A stretch of 64,000 nucleotides of DNA from assembly GCA_949987565.1 (NCBI GenBank), contig OX465117.1, forward strand, positions 7,065,021 through 7,129,020, in the 5' to 3' direction. This document shows positions 27,501 through 42,500 of the stretch, piece after piece (position 1 is the stretch's first letter; each line of letters begins with the position of its first letter). The notes under the pieces are model-generated. The model searched no databases and was not told the origin of the DNA. It was given only the letters and a program-made list of their open reading frames with translations. Source of the DNA: Luidia sarsii (lineage: Eukaryota; Echinodermata; Asteroidea; Paxillosida; Luidiidae). The position numbers and the translations under genes were made by a program.

Positions 27501-30500
27501 TTTGGGCTTGGGTTTGGGTTTGGGTTTGGGTTTCGGTTTGGGATTGGGTTTGGGTTTGGGATTGGGTTTGGGTTTGGGATTGGGTTTGGGTTTGGGATTG
27601 GGTTTGGGTTTGGGATTGGGTTTGGGTTTGGGTTTGGGTTTCGGCTTGGGCTTGGGTTTGGGTTTGGGTTTGGGTTTGGGCTTGGGTTTGGGTTTGGGCT
27701 TGGGTTTGGGCTTGGGTTTGGGCTTGGGTTTGGTGATTGGGTTTGGTTTGGGTTTGAGTTTGGTTTGGGGATTGGGTTGGGGTTGGGGTTGGGATTGGGT
27801 TTGGGTTTGTGGCTTGGGTTTGGGTTTGTGGTTTGTGTTTGTGGTTTGGGTTTGGGTTTGGGTATAATTGGGTTTGGGTTTGTTGTTAGGTTTGGGTTTG
27901 GGTTTGGGCTTGGGTTTGGGTTTGTGGTTTGTGGCTGTGTTTTGGGTTTGGGCTTGGGTTTTGGTTTTGGTTTGGGTAAGTGACAGTTTTGGGCACTCTG
28001 AACCCAGTATTGCAGACCTGAATCACACTCTAAGAGCCAGACTACAACTCCTCCTCTTTCAGGTCTGACGGAGCCAGCGGACCTGTGCGATGCCGGCTTT
28101 GTCTGCGTCTCCGCCTCCAACTCCTCCCGTCCCCAGGACGGCCAGACGGGCTACAAGTGCCTGCCCCGCTACTTCTGCCCCCGGGGCAGCGACCAGGGCT
28201 CCAAGTGCCCCGCCGGCACCTTCAACGACCGCTACGGCCTGGAGAACGTGACTGAGTGTGAACCCTGCACCCCGGGGCACTACTGCCTGACAGAAGGTAG
28301 ATTGAGATGTGAATGTTTTTATGCTGAGACTACAGGGATGTAGGACTTCCAGAAATTTCTGGATTTCCGGAAATGGTGGGATTTTGGTTCAGAATGTTCA
28401 CAATTTTGAAAAATGGCAAAGAAAACTGGACTGGGAGTTGGACCTGAGACTTCTGCTTTTGCAAACCAGCTGGCACACAAAACCGGAGGTCTCGATTTTA
28501 AAGTCCAGTCTGGTCAAAATTTTCTTTTGCCATTTCTCATAATTTGTTCCCTGTCAGTTTTTCTTTAATTTGTTTGCCTTTTAGTTGAGAGTTACTGTAT
28601 CACGAATGGTAAGCATAAATCATAGGATGCTTGGTAAGGGTGTATAATAGATAAAACATGTGAACCAACCTTATCCCTGCTGCCCTCCTGTAGGTCTGAT
28701 TGCGCCCACTGGGAACTGCACCGCCGGCCACTTCTGCACCCTGGGCGCCATCAACCCCAACCCGGACGGGGAGAGCTACGGGGACGTCTGCCCCGCGGGC
28801 GACTACTGCCCCGAGGGCACCGAGGACCCTACCCCTTGCCCCGTGGGCACCTTCAACCCTCTGGCCGAGCGCCCTGCCCTGGAGGACTGCCTGAACTGCA
28901 CCGAGGGCAAATACTGCAACCAGCTGGGCCAGACCAACTACACGGGTGAGCCCTAGGGTGATGCAGATAGATGCCCTCCTAGGGCGACACAGGTGCCCTC
29001 CTAGGGCGACACAGATGCCCTCCTGGGGTGACACAGATGCCCTCCTAGGGCGAAACAGATGCCCTCCTAGGGCGACACAGATGCCCTCCTAGGGCAACAC
29101 AGATGCCCTCCTAGGGCGACACAGATGCCCTCCTAGGGCGACACAGATGCCCTCCTAGGGTGTCACAGATGCCCTCATAGGGTGACAAAGATGCCTTTCA
29201 GGGCGACACAGATGCCCTCCTAGGGCGACACAGATGCCCTTCTAGAGCGACACAGATGCACTCTTAGGGTGACAGATGCCCTCATAGGATGACACAGATG
29301 CACTCTTATGGTGACAAAGATGCCCTCCTAGGGCGACACAGATGCCCTCCTAGGGCGACACAGATGCACTCTTATGGTGACAAAGATGCCCTCATAGGGT
29401 GACACAGATGCCCTCCTAGGGTGACACAGATGCCCTCCTAGGGCGACACTCGCACAGATGCCCTCCTAGGGCGACACAGATACCGTCCTAGGGTGACCCA
29501 GATGCACTCTTAGGGTGACAAAGATGCCCTCATAGGGTAACAAAGATGCCCTCATAGGGTGACACAGATGCCCTCCTAGGGTGACACAGATGCCCTCATA
29601 GGGTAACAAAGATGCCCTCATAGGGTGACACAGATGCCCTCCTAGGGTGACACAGATGCCCTCATAGGGTAACAAAGATGCCCTCATAGGGTGACACAGA
29701 TGCCCTCCTAGGGTGACACAGATGCCCTCCTAGGGTGACACAGATGCACTCTTATGGTGACAAAGATGCCCTCCTAGGGCGACACAGTTGTACTCTTAGG
29801 CTTCATCTTTAACCCTGCCTCTCCCCCCCCCCCCCTCCAGATGAATGTGACCCGGGTTTCTACTGTGTCAGCGGGGCGAATAGTGCCACCCCAACAGACG
29901 GCCTGACGGGCGATGAGTGCCCAGCGGGCGCCTATTGCCCTCGGGGTATCTCCACCCCTCTGCCCTGCGACGATGGTGAGTTGTCCCAACAACTGATATC
30001 ATTCTCTTCCCTGTTATAATTCTCTTCCCTGTTATAATTCTCTTCCCTGTTAATCTCTTTTCGAAATGGTTTTGAAAAAAAATTGAAATGAAAATGAAAA
30101 TTTGTCAACGAAAATTTGGAAATTTCGTGGGCCTGACGTTTCGATCCTAGCAGGACCTTTCAAATTTAAAAAAAAAAGAAAAAAAAAAAAGTGGCAATTC
30201 TCTTCTTTCTTTCTACTTCTTGTCAATCGAAACCCCCATAGACTTTGTGCATACTTTTTTGTTCGTGGTCCTTTTGAGCATATTTTTTTTTTTAAAGAAG
30301 GCATTCAATTTTAATCAGGGTGTACCTTCATGTCTGCACTCTGCAGGGACTTACATGAACCACACCCGTGCCGAGGCTTGCGACGAGTGCCCCGCCCGCT
30401 ACTACTGCGTGAACAAGGACCGGGCCGACCCCTGCCCCCTGGGCAGCTACTGCCCGCCGGGGCGGGGCTTTGACTACGAGCGCTGCCCCACGGGCACCTA

Positions 30501-33500
30501 CGGCCCCGTCCTGCTACTGGCCACCGCCGACGAGTGCACCCGCTGCGACGGCGGCAAGTTCTGCGACCAGACGGGCGCCGACAGCGTCAGCGGCGACTGC
30601 GCCCCGGGCTACTTCTGCCGGGTGGGCGTGGACATGGCGCACCCGAGCGGCAGCAACAACACCGGGCTGGGCGGGCCCTGCCCCGAAGGCACCTACTGCC
30701 CCGGGGGCAACCCGGCCCCACTGGGCTGCCCGGCGGGCACCTACAACGACCTGACCGCCCAGGCGGAGTGTCGCCCTTGCCCCGCCGGGTACTACTGCCC
30801 GGCCAACGCCACCACCTACGTAGACACACCTTGCTGGAAGGGTGAGTAGACTCACACCCATCCCCCTTGACTAAACTCACACCCATTCTTCTCTAAACTC
30901 ACACCCATCCCCTAAACTCACACCCACCCCCACCTAAACTCCCACCCATTTCCCCCTAAACTCACACCCATCCCTCCTAAACTCACACCCATCCCCCCTA
31001 AACTCACACCCATCCCCCTCCTAAACTCACACCCATCCCCCCTAAACTCACACCCATCCCCCCTAAACTCACACCCATCCCCCCTAAATTCACACCCATT
31101 CCCCCCTAAACTCACACCCATCCCCCCTAAACTCACACCCATCCCCCCTAAACTCACACCCATCCCCCCTAAACTCACACCCATCCCCCCTAAACTCACA
31201 CCCATTCCCCCCTAAACTCACACCCATCCCCCCTAAACTCACACCCATCCCCCTAAACTCACACCCATTCCCCCCTAAACTCACACCCATCCCTCCTAAA
31301 CTCACACCCATCCCCCCTAAACTCACACCCATCCCCACTAAACTCACACCCATCCCCCCTAAACCTAACCCATCCCCCCTAAACTCACACCCATCCCCCC
31401 TAAACTCACACCCATCCCCCCTAAACTCACACCCATCCCCCCTAAACTCACACCCATCCCCCTCCTAAACTCACACCCATCCCCCCTAAACTCACACCCA
31501 TCCCCCCTAAACTCACACCCATCCCCCCTAAACTCACACCCATCCCCCCTAAACTCACACCCATCCCCCCTAAACTCACACCCATCCCCCCTAAACTCAC
31601 ACCCATTCCCCTAAACTCACAACCATCCCCCCTAAACTCACACCCATCCCCCCTAAACTCACACCCATCCCCCTAAACTCACACCCATCCCCCACCTAAA
31701 CTAACACCCATCCCCCAAACTCACACCCAAAGTCTCACCCATTCCCCGTAAACTAATTGAAGCAGTATTTTCAATATTTTCCCAACCATGACACTTTGTT
31801 TGGAAAAATGTGTATCTTCTAAAGTCTCAACACTTGCCCTTTGGCTGAATTCTAACCGTTTCCCTGAACTCTGACCTCTGACCCTTTCTGTGATCTTTGA
31901 ACCCCCTCCGGTGGTCAGAGAGTTCCTGCCAGCATGAAGATGAGTAATGTTTATGATACCATGGGCCATTTTGAGAAATCTGCCTCGATCAGATCCTCAC
32001 CATGACCTCTGACCTTTGACACCCGCCTTCCCCCTCTTACCCCACCAGGTTACTACTGCCCGCAGGGTACCAGCTATGCGGCAGAGTTCCCCTGCCCAGC
32101 GGGCACCTTCAACAACCGTACCATGTCGGATGATGCGTTTGACTGCCAACCGTGCACGGGTGAGTCCACCCCCAAATACCCTCGCTGATTTTGCCTCGGC
32201 AAGAATGTAACTCTTCATATTTCCACGGAAGGTGTTCCTCTGCGCTTGCCGACCTGGTCCCCCCCCAGTCAGGACATTTTTATGCGAGCAACCAGGCTGT
32301 TTGCCTCCTCTCACCCACACACTCTATCTATCCCATGGTGTAGAACAAAGAGGTATCGGAACAGCTTCTTCCCTCGTTCAGCCTCCATCTAGACTTCCCT
32401 TCCTGGTTCTTGCTTTCCCCCAGCCTACGATCTTGCCCTTTTTAAAAAATATGTCATTTCCTATCTCCAGCCTTCCTGAGTCCCTCTCTATATCCTTCTT
32501 TCCTTAGCCCTTAACCTTGAGTGGCTTTATAGCCTTGTTTTGGGCAATTTTGCATTAATGAAATCGCCCTCCCTTGCTCAAAGTATGCCAGTTTCAACAA
32601 TCCCAATCAATACCTCTCTGATTGTTGACCCTTTGCCTCAATGTTCCTCCCTGACAGGCGGGTGGTACTGCGAGGGCGACGCCAACGAGGTACCCACAGC
32701 CCGCTGCGACCCCGGGTGGCATTGCGTCAGCGGGGCCTACGCCCAGCGCCCCTCGCCCTACGACAACAGCACCGGGGACTACTCGGTCAGCCAGTGCCCC
32801 ATCTACGCGCTGAATAACACGGGCGACATCTGCCCGCCCGGTAAGTAGCTGCCGTTAGCGGAGGGAGGGGGGGTGGGGGGATAAGGGGTAGTTATGCAGC
32901 TGTCTGTGATCCCGTGGCCGAACGCAATGACCTAGGAAGTCTAGCACTTCAGGCAAGAAATTTTCATTCTGTTTAGCTTGAAATGTGTAGACATTGTTTC
33001 ATCAATGGTTTTAACTCTTACTCTGTCTCTTTGTCTATATCTTCTTTCTCCCTCCCCCTCTCTCCTTCTCTCTCTCTCTTTTTCTCTCTCCACCTCTCTC
33101 TCCCCATCTCTCTGTCCCCATCTCTCTCTCTCCATCTCTCCCTCCCTCTCTCCCTCTCTCTCTCTCTCTCTCTTTCCATCTCTCTCTCTCCGTCTCTCTC
33201 TCTCTGTCTCTCTCCGTCTCTCTCTCCATCTCTCTCTCTCCATCTCTCTTTCCATCTCTCTTTCTCTCCATCTCTCTCTCTCTCAATCTCTCTCTATCCA
33301 TCTCTCTCTATCCATCTCTCTCTCCATCTCTCTCTCTCCATCCCTATCTCTCCATCTCTTTCTCTCTGCTATCCTCTCTCTCTCTCTCTCAATCTCTCTC
33401 TATCCATCTCTCTCTATCCATCTCTCTCTATCCATCTCTCTCTCCATCTCTCTCTCTCCATCCCTATCTCTCCATCTCTTTCTCTCTGCTATCCTCTCTC

Positions 33501-36500
33501 TCTCTCTCTCTCTCAATCTCTCTCTATCCATCTCTCTCTCCATCTCTATCTCTCTGCCGTCCTCTCTCTCCTTTCTCTATCTCCTCTCTCTATCTCTCTC
33601 ATTCTCCTGTCCCCCCCTTCCCTATGGCAGGCACCTACTGCCCAAGGGGCTCCCAGTACCCACTGCCCTGCCCCCGGGGCAAGTTCTGCATGGACTACGC
33701 CAACGAGATCGACGACGGCGACTGCCAGGCGGGCTTCTTCTGCAACGGCAGTGCCTCGGTCCAGGACCCCGTGGCCTGCAGCAAGGGCCACTACTGCCCC
33801 GAGGGCACTGAGGTTGAGGAGCCCTGCGAGCCAGGCACTTACTCAGGTAAAAGCTACCAGTAGTCTCCCCAAACCAATATTTCTAACCCCTTTAGGGCGG
33901 GATTATTTAGTGCCAATGGCCGGCACAGTGCCATTTCAAAACTCGCTAAACAATCAGAGAACAATAAAACCTGCAAAATAAATCAATAAGAGTGCACTAT
34001 TTGTATCAGTGAATCAAATGTGGCACAGTAGGAAGTCTGCGTGGCTTTTGTCAAGGGATTATCATCCCTCAAAATGGGCCTTTTGTGTGTAGTCCAATGG
34101 AGTGTCGGCTGTGCGACACGACTCCAGCGGACAAAGGATCCAGCTGGACGGCCTCAACAGAGCGTGCAATTTGTGGTAAAGGGCAGCGGGTGCATCCCAT
34201 AGTCTGTCCGGTGACCGCATCGGTTGTGGGGCAGGCCAGCACACTGTAGCGCCTATGTTACCGCTAATCTGGCAATTTATGCAGCAACTGACGTCAAAAA
34301 AGTTGTTTGTCATGATACATATTGCTGAAAAGAGTCTTTGTCTACAGTTTGGACGTCATCCGTACGCAAGGGGTTAAAGGGATAGCACAACATTGGTCGA
34401 GGTCAAAGAATAGCATCCATACGTTGTTTGATCCAACATATGCATGAAATGGCACACCTGTGAAAATTTCAGCTCAATGGAATGAGAAAGTCTCGAGAAA
34501 GTAGTGAAAAACCGCTCCATATGTTTCGCGGAAATGTAGCATTCAAAAAATTGCTCTGTTTTTCGATCTTACCAATGTTGTGTAGAGGGCTCTAATTTGA
34601 ACCCTGGCAGGGAAGTTTTCTTTGCCAATTTTTCAATTTGATTCTTAAATTGGTTGAATTTTTTGGCTGTGCCTTTTGTCACCTATGTAGATCGTGAGCA
34701 GAACACCAATATCAGCGATTGCCTGGCCTGCACAGCGGGCAGCTACTGCGAGGAGTGGGGACTGGAGACGCCCAGCGAAGAGTGCGCCCAGGGCTACTTC
34801 TGCCCCGGCGGGCAGGAGACGGCCCGCCCCACCGACCTGGCCTGCAGCCCGGGCCACTTCTGCCCGCAGGGCAGCCACAACCAGACCGGCTGCCCCAGTG
34901 GCTGGTACCAGGCCCACTGGCGCCAGGACGACTGTGACCTCTGCCCCCGGGGCGCCTTCTGCCGGGCCTACGGTGAGTCTGAGCGCTCTCGGTCTCTGCC
35001 GCATTCTGCGTCTCTGTCTCACCTTCCTCTGAGTCTGTCTCTGCTTCTGCCTCTGCCTCTTTCTCTGCCTCTGCCTCTGCCTCTGCCTCTGTCTCTGTCT
35101 CTGCCTCTGCCTCTGCCTCTGCCTCTGCCTCTGCCTCTTCCTCTGCTTCTGCCTCTGCCTCTGCCTCTGCCTCTGCCTCTGCCTCTGCCTCTGCCTCAGC
35201 CTCTGCCTCTGCCTCTGCCTCTGCCTCTGCCTCTGCCTCTGCCTCTGCCTCTGCCTCTGCCTCTGCCTCTGCCTCTGCCTCTGCCTCTGCCTCTGTCTCT
35301 GCCTCTGCCTCTGCCTCTGTCTCTGCCTCTATTGCAGTCTCCTATTTATCTCACCCATTATCTCTCCCGGTTTCCCTCTAGGCGACTACGAGCTCCTTGA
35401 CGCCGTGAACGTCAGCACTGATGGCAACTTCTCGGGCCGCTACCGCAGCTACCGGGGCGTGTCCCAGCCAGAGACCTGTCCCGAGGGCTCCTTCTGCCCC
35501 GAGGGCACCCGGCACGAGACAGAGTACCTCTGCCCCGAGGGCACTTATAGCAACAAGACGGGGCTACACGATGCCAACCAGTGCACTCCCTGTGACCCAG
35601 GCACCTATTGCCCCGGTGAAGGTACATTATACAGGGATGTTAGACTTCTGGAAATTTCTGGATTTCTGGAAATTTCCGGATTTTTTCCTTAAAAAACAAA
35701 AAAAAAACCAAGATTTTTGGAAATCTGAAATTTTTTTCGAAACTTTCCGGAAATCCGGAAATTTCAGGATTTTTTTTCTTCAGATTTTAATTTTTTTTTT
35801 TAATTATTTTTTTTTTATGTCAAACTATTATCTCAAACTATTATCTCAAACTGCTAAATTTTATCTGTAAAAACACTAAAAACTGAAGGGCGCCTGCACC
35901 CCTGCCATGAATCTTGCAATCGCATCTCTTGGTCGCATTAGCGCTCACTCGCAGTCGCACAATGTATTGGCCTTCGTTAATTTTCAGGAAATGACTTTGT
36001 AGGTCACCATTATCCCTGATTGTTTGGAACCCATTCAGTCACAGCTTTGGATGCAATGACCTTTTTTAATGTGCACCCAATTCAGTGTACGCCCATTCAC
36101 AGTAGGGTTCCAATGATTGGTCTGTCCAACCCACAGGCAATGTGGAACCATACCAGCCCTGCTCTGCTGGCTATTACTGCACAGCAAGCGCGGCCAGCTC
36201 CACGCCCAGCGGGAACCAGACGGGCGGAGTCTGTCCGGCTGGCCGCTATTGCCCGGCCGGTAGCGCGGCTGGCCAGCTCTGCCCCAGGGGCACCTTCAGC
36301 GGCCAGGTGGAGCTCTCCGCCGCCGACCAGTGCCAGAACTGCACGGCCGGCTACTACTGCGGCCGGTCAGGCCTGCGCAAAGTGTCGGGAGACTGCTGGG
36401 CTGGTAAGCTGACTTCACTGGACTTCTTTAGGGGCTGGGCACCAGTGAAGGTTTCTTTAGGGGCTGGGTACCAGCGAAGGTTTTTTTAGGGGCTGGGTAC

Positions 36501-39500
36501 CAGTGACGGTTTGTGTTTGTGTGGTGGGTACCAGTGAAGATTTTTTTTTGTATGTTGGGTACAGTGAAGGCTTCTTTGTGTGTTGGTTCCCATTGGAGTT
36601 TTGCTTTTGGTACCAGTGAAGGTTTATTTTTGGGTGTTGGGTACCAGTAAAGGGTATCTTGTGTATTGGACACCAATGAAGGTTTGTTTTTGTGTATTTG
36701 GAACATGTTTTTGTTGATGTGTTCGATTACCGATGAAGGCTAGTGAAGGTTTGCTATGTGAAAAGGGTACCGAGGAGGTTTTTCTATGTGGATACCAGTT
36801 TGAATTTGTGTGTTGTATACCATGTATACTAGTATAAGGATTCCTGTTTTTCCACCGGTTACTCCTGAAGGTCTGGGGCATGTTGCTTACCAGGATTTGT
36901 ATTTTGTGCTGGATACCAGTTAAAGATTGGGTCTGTCTGTTGGTCACCAGTGAAGATAGTGGTCACTTGTGCCAGTGACCGGTTAAAGCCCCTACACACC
37001 ATTTGCACAAATCCAAAGTTTGTTCAAGTACTGTAACTTACTCAAGTGGAAGTACATATAAATACCAGTATCAGACATGCTGTGACTTTTTAGCGCTTTG
37101 AATGCTGCCATTTTCATAAAAAGTGGAATTTTGCATGAATTTCCAACGGTCGTCTTTTGGGAAAAACATCCTTACCAGCCTTAAATCCACTACACACCAT
37201 TTGCGCAAATCCAACATGGTCCATTCGCAATTACAAACAAGTGTTTTGAGATGTACTTGCCTTTTTCTGGTTTTGAGAAAGGTCCTGCTAGGATCGAAAT
37301 GTCAGGCCCACTAAATTTTGAGATTTTCTGGTGTAAACGCACAGTGGCGCTATTGAAAAATTCTTCTACATTGTTAGGTGCATTTGACGATCCTGGATGC
37401 TGACACAGTTTGAACTGAATTCCCTTCCTGTTCCTCCCCCCCCCCCCCGAATCTAGGCCACTACTGCTCGGGCGGGTCTGAGGAGGCGGGCCCAGTGGCC
37501 AAGTCCTACGGTGACCTGTGCTGGGCGGGGCACTACTGCCCCAACGGCACTGCCTACCCGGAGGCCTGCCCCCCGGGCACCTACCTGGATGTGGTGGGGC
37601 AGGGCGATGAGAGCGACTGCGTTGATTGCCGGCCAGGTAACACGTCAAACATTTATCAGGCAGTGTGTACTCTGCCCGTTGACTGCGGGCAGAGTATGCC
37701 TGAAACATTGAGTTACCCACTCTTTTCAGATCCATTCTCCTTCTCTTAATTATACATGTTAAGTAGGAGGTTTGCGGTGACACCATGTACATCATCTCTT
37801 TAGAGAAGGAGTTTCTTTTCGTGGTTTACAAGTGGTTACATGATATTTCTCCTTCTTTACTTGTCTGACATACATGGTGTACAAGTACTTCACTGAAACA
37901 CCGACTCTTTTCAGATCCATACTCCTTCTCTTACAAGATAATAAACATGTTAAGTAGCAGGTTTGCGGGGACACCATGTACATCATCTCTTAACGGAAGG
38001 AGTATGGCTCTGGGGGGAAAAAAAGGCGGTAACTCAACGTTTTTGGTAGTGTGTACTCTTTCTGTCGTCAGAAGACGTTGAGTTACCGGCTCTTTTCAGA
38101 CCCATACTCCTTCTCTTACAACATGTACGAGATATTAAGAGTTTAAGTAGGAGGTTTGCGGTGACACCATGTACATGATCTCTTACATTGTCTTAAGAGA
38201 AGGAGTATGGCTCTGAAAAGAGCTGGTAACTCAACATTTTATGTATTACAGTATGTACTCTGTTCGTCGATGAAAGGCACACTACACATTGCCCAAAACA
38301 TTGATTTACCGGCGCTTTTTAGAAGATCCATACTCCTGCGTTCTCTTACGAGATAATATTATATGTTACTGTAAGTAGGAGGTTTGCGGTGACACCATGT
38401 GCATCATCTCTTAACCACTTCGCGCCGGGACCTCCGAATCCGGAGGTCAATTGGATTGCCATTGCAACGGGGCCCTCCGAATCCGGGCACCACTATTGTC
38501 CACATTCTAAACAAAGACTCTTTTCAGCTTAGAACAAAGCAATATGAATCAGTACAAAGACCCTTTTTGACGCAAGTTTCCACATGAATTGCAAGATTAG
38601 CAGCAGTAATTGTGCAATTGTGGGACTTTTACTGTGGAGGATCGAGGGATACCGCGCTGCTGCTGAAAGCATGCGGGGGACATTGTCTTTGCATGCCACA
38701 CAGCCCAACGGTCGTCGGTCTGGCATTGGAATTCCCCCCACATTCTTTACCGTAATCTGTACGCTCGTTTGTGGCCGACCAACTGGAGTGGAGGCTGGAG
38801 TCTGCGGTCAGGGATTGTCAGCAGCATACAAGCATGCACACACACACGTCCGTTACGGTCCATTGACGACACACAAAGGGCCCTTTTTCGAACGGATAAT
38901 CTCTTGACAAAAGCCACAACGACATCCGAATTGTGCCAGGTTTTACTCTCTTGTACCCATAGTATACCCTTACCGATTTATTTCACAGAAATATGTTGTT
39001 CCGATTGTTTTAGCAAGATTTTAAAATGATGCATTGTTCTAAAAACCCCGTATGGCGGTCATCGGCGCTGAAACCCCCCCCCCCCCCCCGGCGCGAAGTG
39101 GTTAAGAGAAGTAGTATGGCTCTCTGAAAAGAACTGGTTATCTATCAAGCAGCATTTATGTACAAGTGCTAACATGGTATTTCTCCTTCTTACTTGTCTG
39201 ACATACAGTGTACATGTGTACATGTACTCACTTTATATTAACCAACAGCACATGGTAACACCCCTATTGCCAAAATCCTATTTTAAAATTAAGATTCCAA
39301 ACGGAAAAATGAAACTAACGTAACGCTGTTGTCCTCCAAAGGTTACTACTGCGACCAGCCTGGACAGACGAATGTGACGGCCGAGTGCGATGCTGGCTAC
39401 TATTGCACAGGCAGAGCTAACAACAGCGCCCCCAAAGACGGAAGCACAGGTAAGGAAAATAAGCCCGCAACCCTAGAAAAAAAGATGTCATTCGTGATTT

Positions 39501-42500
39501 CAAGTCTAGCATATGTTAGGAATGTTGATTTATTTGTCGGTTGAGTGCCAGGCGAATTAGAATCAATCTATTTGATACTACTTTGCCTTTGAGAAAGGTC
39601 CTGCCAGGATCGAAATGTCAGGCCCTCTAACTTTTGAGATTTATGTATTGCTGGTCATTTTAGTCAGTGAGCAGTTTGCAACAGTTTTTGTATTTACTTT
39701 ATACTACCGTAGTTTAGAAATCTACTTACATGTAGTACACAGTTCACTGGTTTAGCGAGTATCGGTAATTTCAATAAGGTGTGGCTTATGGAGTGTGAAG
39801 AATAGCTTTAGTCTAGACTGCAGCAACGTACACATGTTAAAATACTAATACTTGTTAAAATAGAATCTAGTAGAAGGAAGTATGTAGAAAAGGAAAAATA
39901 TCATAAGCGATTGAAAGCAAGTAACAGAGTGTTTCACAAGCTGGTAAAAATTGTCACTACCACATTTTGAATAACTAGCTGTAATACTAGCTTTACATTC
40001 TAAAACAGTCACACCAATCTGGGAGTTTTTAGGCTTTATTTGTATCGAGACTTAAAAAGATGAAACTTAAATTCTTCTTGGTTAAATTTTTCTTGTTTTT
40101 ATTTGTTTTAGTTATTACTTTTTTCTTTCTTTTTTCATTTGTTTATTTGTTTTAATTGAGGGGATCTTTTTCCTTCTAAGACCTACTGTACATGGTTAAG
40201 CCACTGAATGACAGATTATTGTATCTAAGGTTACTTTAAATGGGTTTTTTTCATCGCTAGGCAACCGTTGCTGGGTGGGGCACTACTGCGAGGCGGGGTC
40301 GTCCTGGCCGACGCCCTGCACCAACGGTACCTACGCCAACTGGACCACGGCTGAGTCCTGCGACGTCTGCCCTGCGGGGCACCGCTGCATCTACGGCGAC
40401 TCGGCTGACCCCTGCCCCCAGGGCTACTACTGCCCCCGGGGCACAGGGCACGATGCCCGCCCCTGCCCCACGGGCAACTTCGGGAACCGGACGGGGCTCC
40501 AGCGGGAGGACGAGTGCACCCTTTGCACGGGCGGCTTCTTCTGCGACACGCCCGGGCAGGAGGACGAGGGCGGGCTGTGCGCCCCGGGCCACTTCTGCCA
40601 GCTGGGCTCGGACACCCGCACCCCGTCCGCGGGCGACGGCCACAAGGGGGCGGGCGGAGTCTGCCCCGAGGGCAGCTACTGCCCCGAGGGCACGCCCGTC
40701 CCATTGCAATGTGAGGCGGGGACGTTCACCTCATCCCCAGGTGAGCTGAGCTGTTAAAATCCATTTGTTTCCAGCAGTCGGTCGATTTCACCAACACTAT
40801 GAACATCTAAACCGTGAAAATGGGGTGAAAATTCACCGTGTTTTCACCCCTATTTCATGGCACACAGTTAGCTATTTTGTTTTGCACCAGTGGTCTCCAA
40901 GGCCACATTCCTGGTGGTAATAATGGCTAGAGGCAATTTAGAAGTATCTGGGAGTGACAGTTACAAGGACACCATACAGTACATCTATGGGGGCTGGTGG
41001 TGCCTACTGGTAATTGAATTAGCCATCCCTCAAGGCTGGAGCTTGCCACCCTAGATATTCACGTTTTTTTTCACAGTCTTTTTAGTGACCTGAAGATGTC
41101 CTTATCAGATTAGAGAGGCAATTATTTTCACGGTGATTTCCCTGTAAAATGCACTGTGAAATCACAGTGACTTTTTAGTTTCACGGCGAAATGACATTTT
41201 CACCCATAGTGCAAACTCATGGTACATGTAACTTACAATAAATCGCAAGACAAAGAGCGCTGCAGACATTATATGACCTAACACAACATTCAATGGGTTA
41301 TCATTTGTAAGTCGAGTTACGATGCATCGGAAGGCTTTGTGAAATCCATCCCTGTACTCCGCAACATGAATCAATTTAAGTCAAACAAACAAAGGAAAAG
41401 TAAACATTGACTGGACCGGGACTTGAACCCGCGACCTCTGGATTAAGAGCACTGGTACTGTACGTTAATCCCGAGGTCTCGAGTTTAAGTCCCGGTCCAG
41501 TCAAAGTTTTCTTTGCCAATCTTTCAATATGAATCAACTATCAAATAAAGACGTTGTTTTGCTACATGTACGTCACAGCTGCAATTTCTGCCTGCCAATT
41601 TTGGCAAATTATGTTAGGTCGTCATAATAAACACAAAAGACAATCTACAATGTATGTTATGAAATGCTGGACTACTGTACCACAAGAATATGTTAGCAAT
41701 TATATCAAACACAGATGTCTTTTAATTTCTGAATGTCTGAAAGGTATTTTAGGCAAAAGCTGTTAATTGTCAGCCGTGGTTGATTTTATGGAAACTGATG
41801 GCTGTCCCTACAAAATGAAGGTCAATGCTTTTAAACAAAAGACAAGTCTATTATAATTTCTGTAGTGTTCACTGTGGCCAGCTGTGGATAGGTTGCTACT
41901 TACATGTAGCTTATATCATGACTGACCTATGACCTTTACCCACCCATCCAGGTCAGAGTTCGTGCGGCTCTTGCACGGCTGGCTACTACTGTCCGTCCAA
42001 CACCAGCGACCCCACCCTCTACCCTTGCCCCGCGGGCCACTTCTGTCCCGCCGGCACGGGCTACGCCGACCAGCACCCCTGCTCCGAGGGCACCTACAAC
42101 AGCCTCCCCCGCCAGCAGAATGAAACCTCCTGCGAACTCTGCCCCCCGGGCATGTTCTGCGAGGGCGAGGGGCTGGACCAGCCCACCGGCAACTGCAGCG
42201 AGGGGTGGTTCTGCACCGGAGGGGCGGTCACCTCCAAGCCATCGCCGCTTGGTGAGAATTCTTCCTATTGCGACGCTTGTCAATTCTAGAGCTCACATTA
42301 CTCCCATTCTATTTTGTCCTTGACTCCATTTGTGACAGCCATTTTATATAAGAAATGCATCAATATATTTTTTTCTTGATGAATAACGGAAAGAAAAACA
42401 AACTTAAAGAAATAATGATACCAAAGCACTTGGCCGATGCTCCCCTGACATCTATTTACCATTTCACATACAAATCAGCCATCCGTTCAATGTATCTGAC

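Noticed and set aside
26921..28120. A 399-codon minus-strand Asn/Pro frame and a 280-codon plus-strand Gly/Leu frame
   Set aside because: TTTGGG hexamers are open on both strands. The frames overlap exon 27, which is supported by splice sites and motifs.
36985..37325. Possible extra exon in the unique part of intron 37
   Set aside because: No Cys-block motif in any plus frame, and exons 37 and 38 already join in phase with a continuous block pattern.
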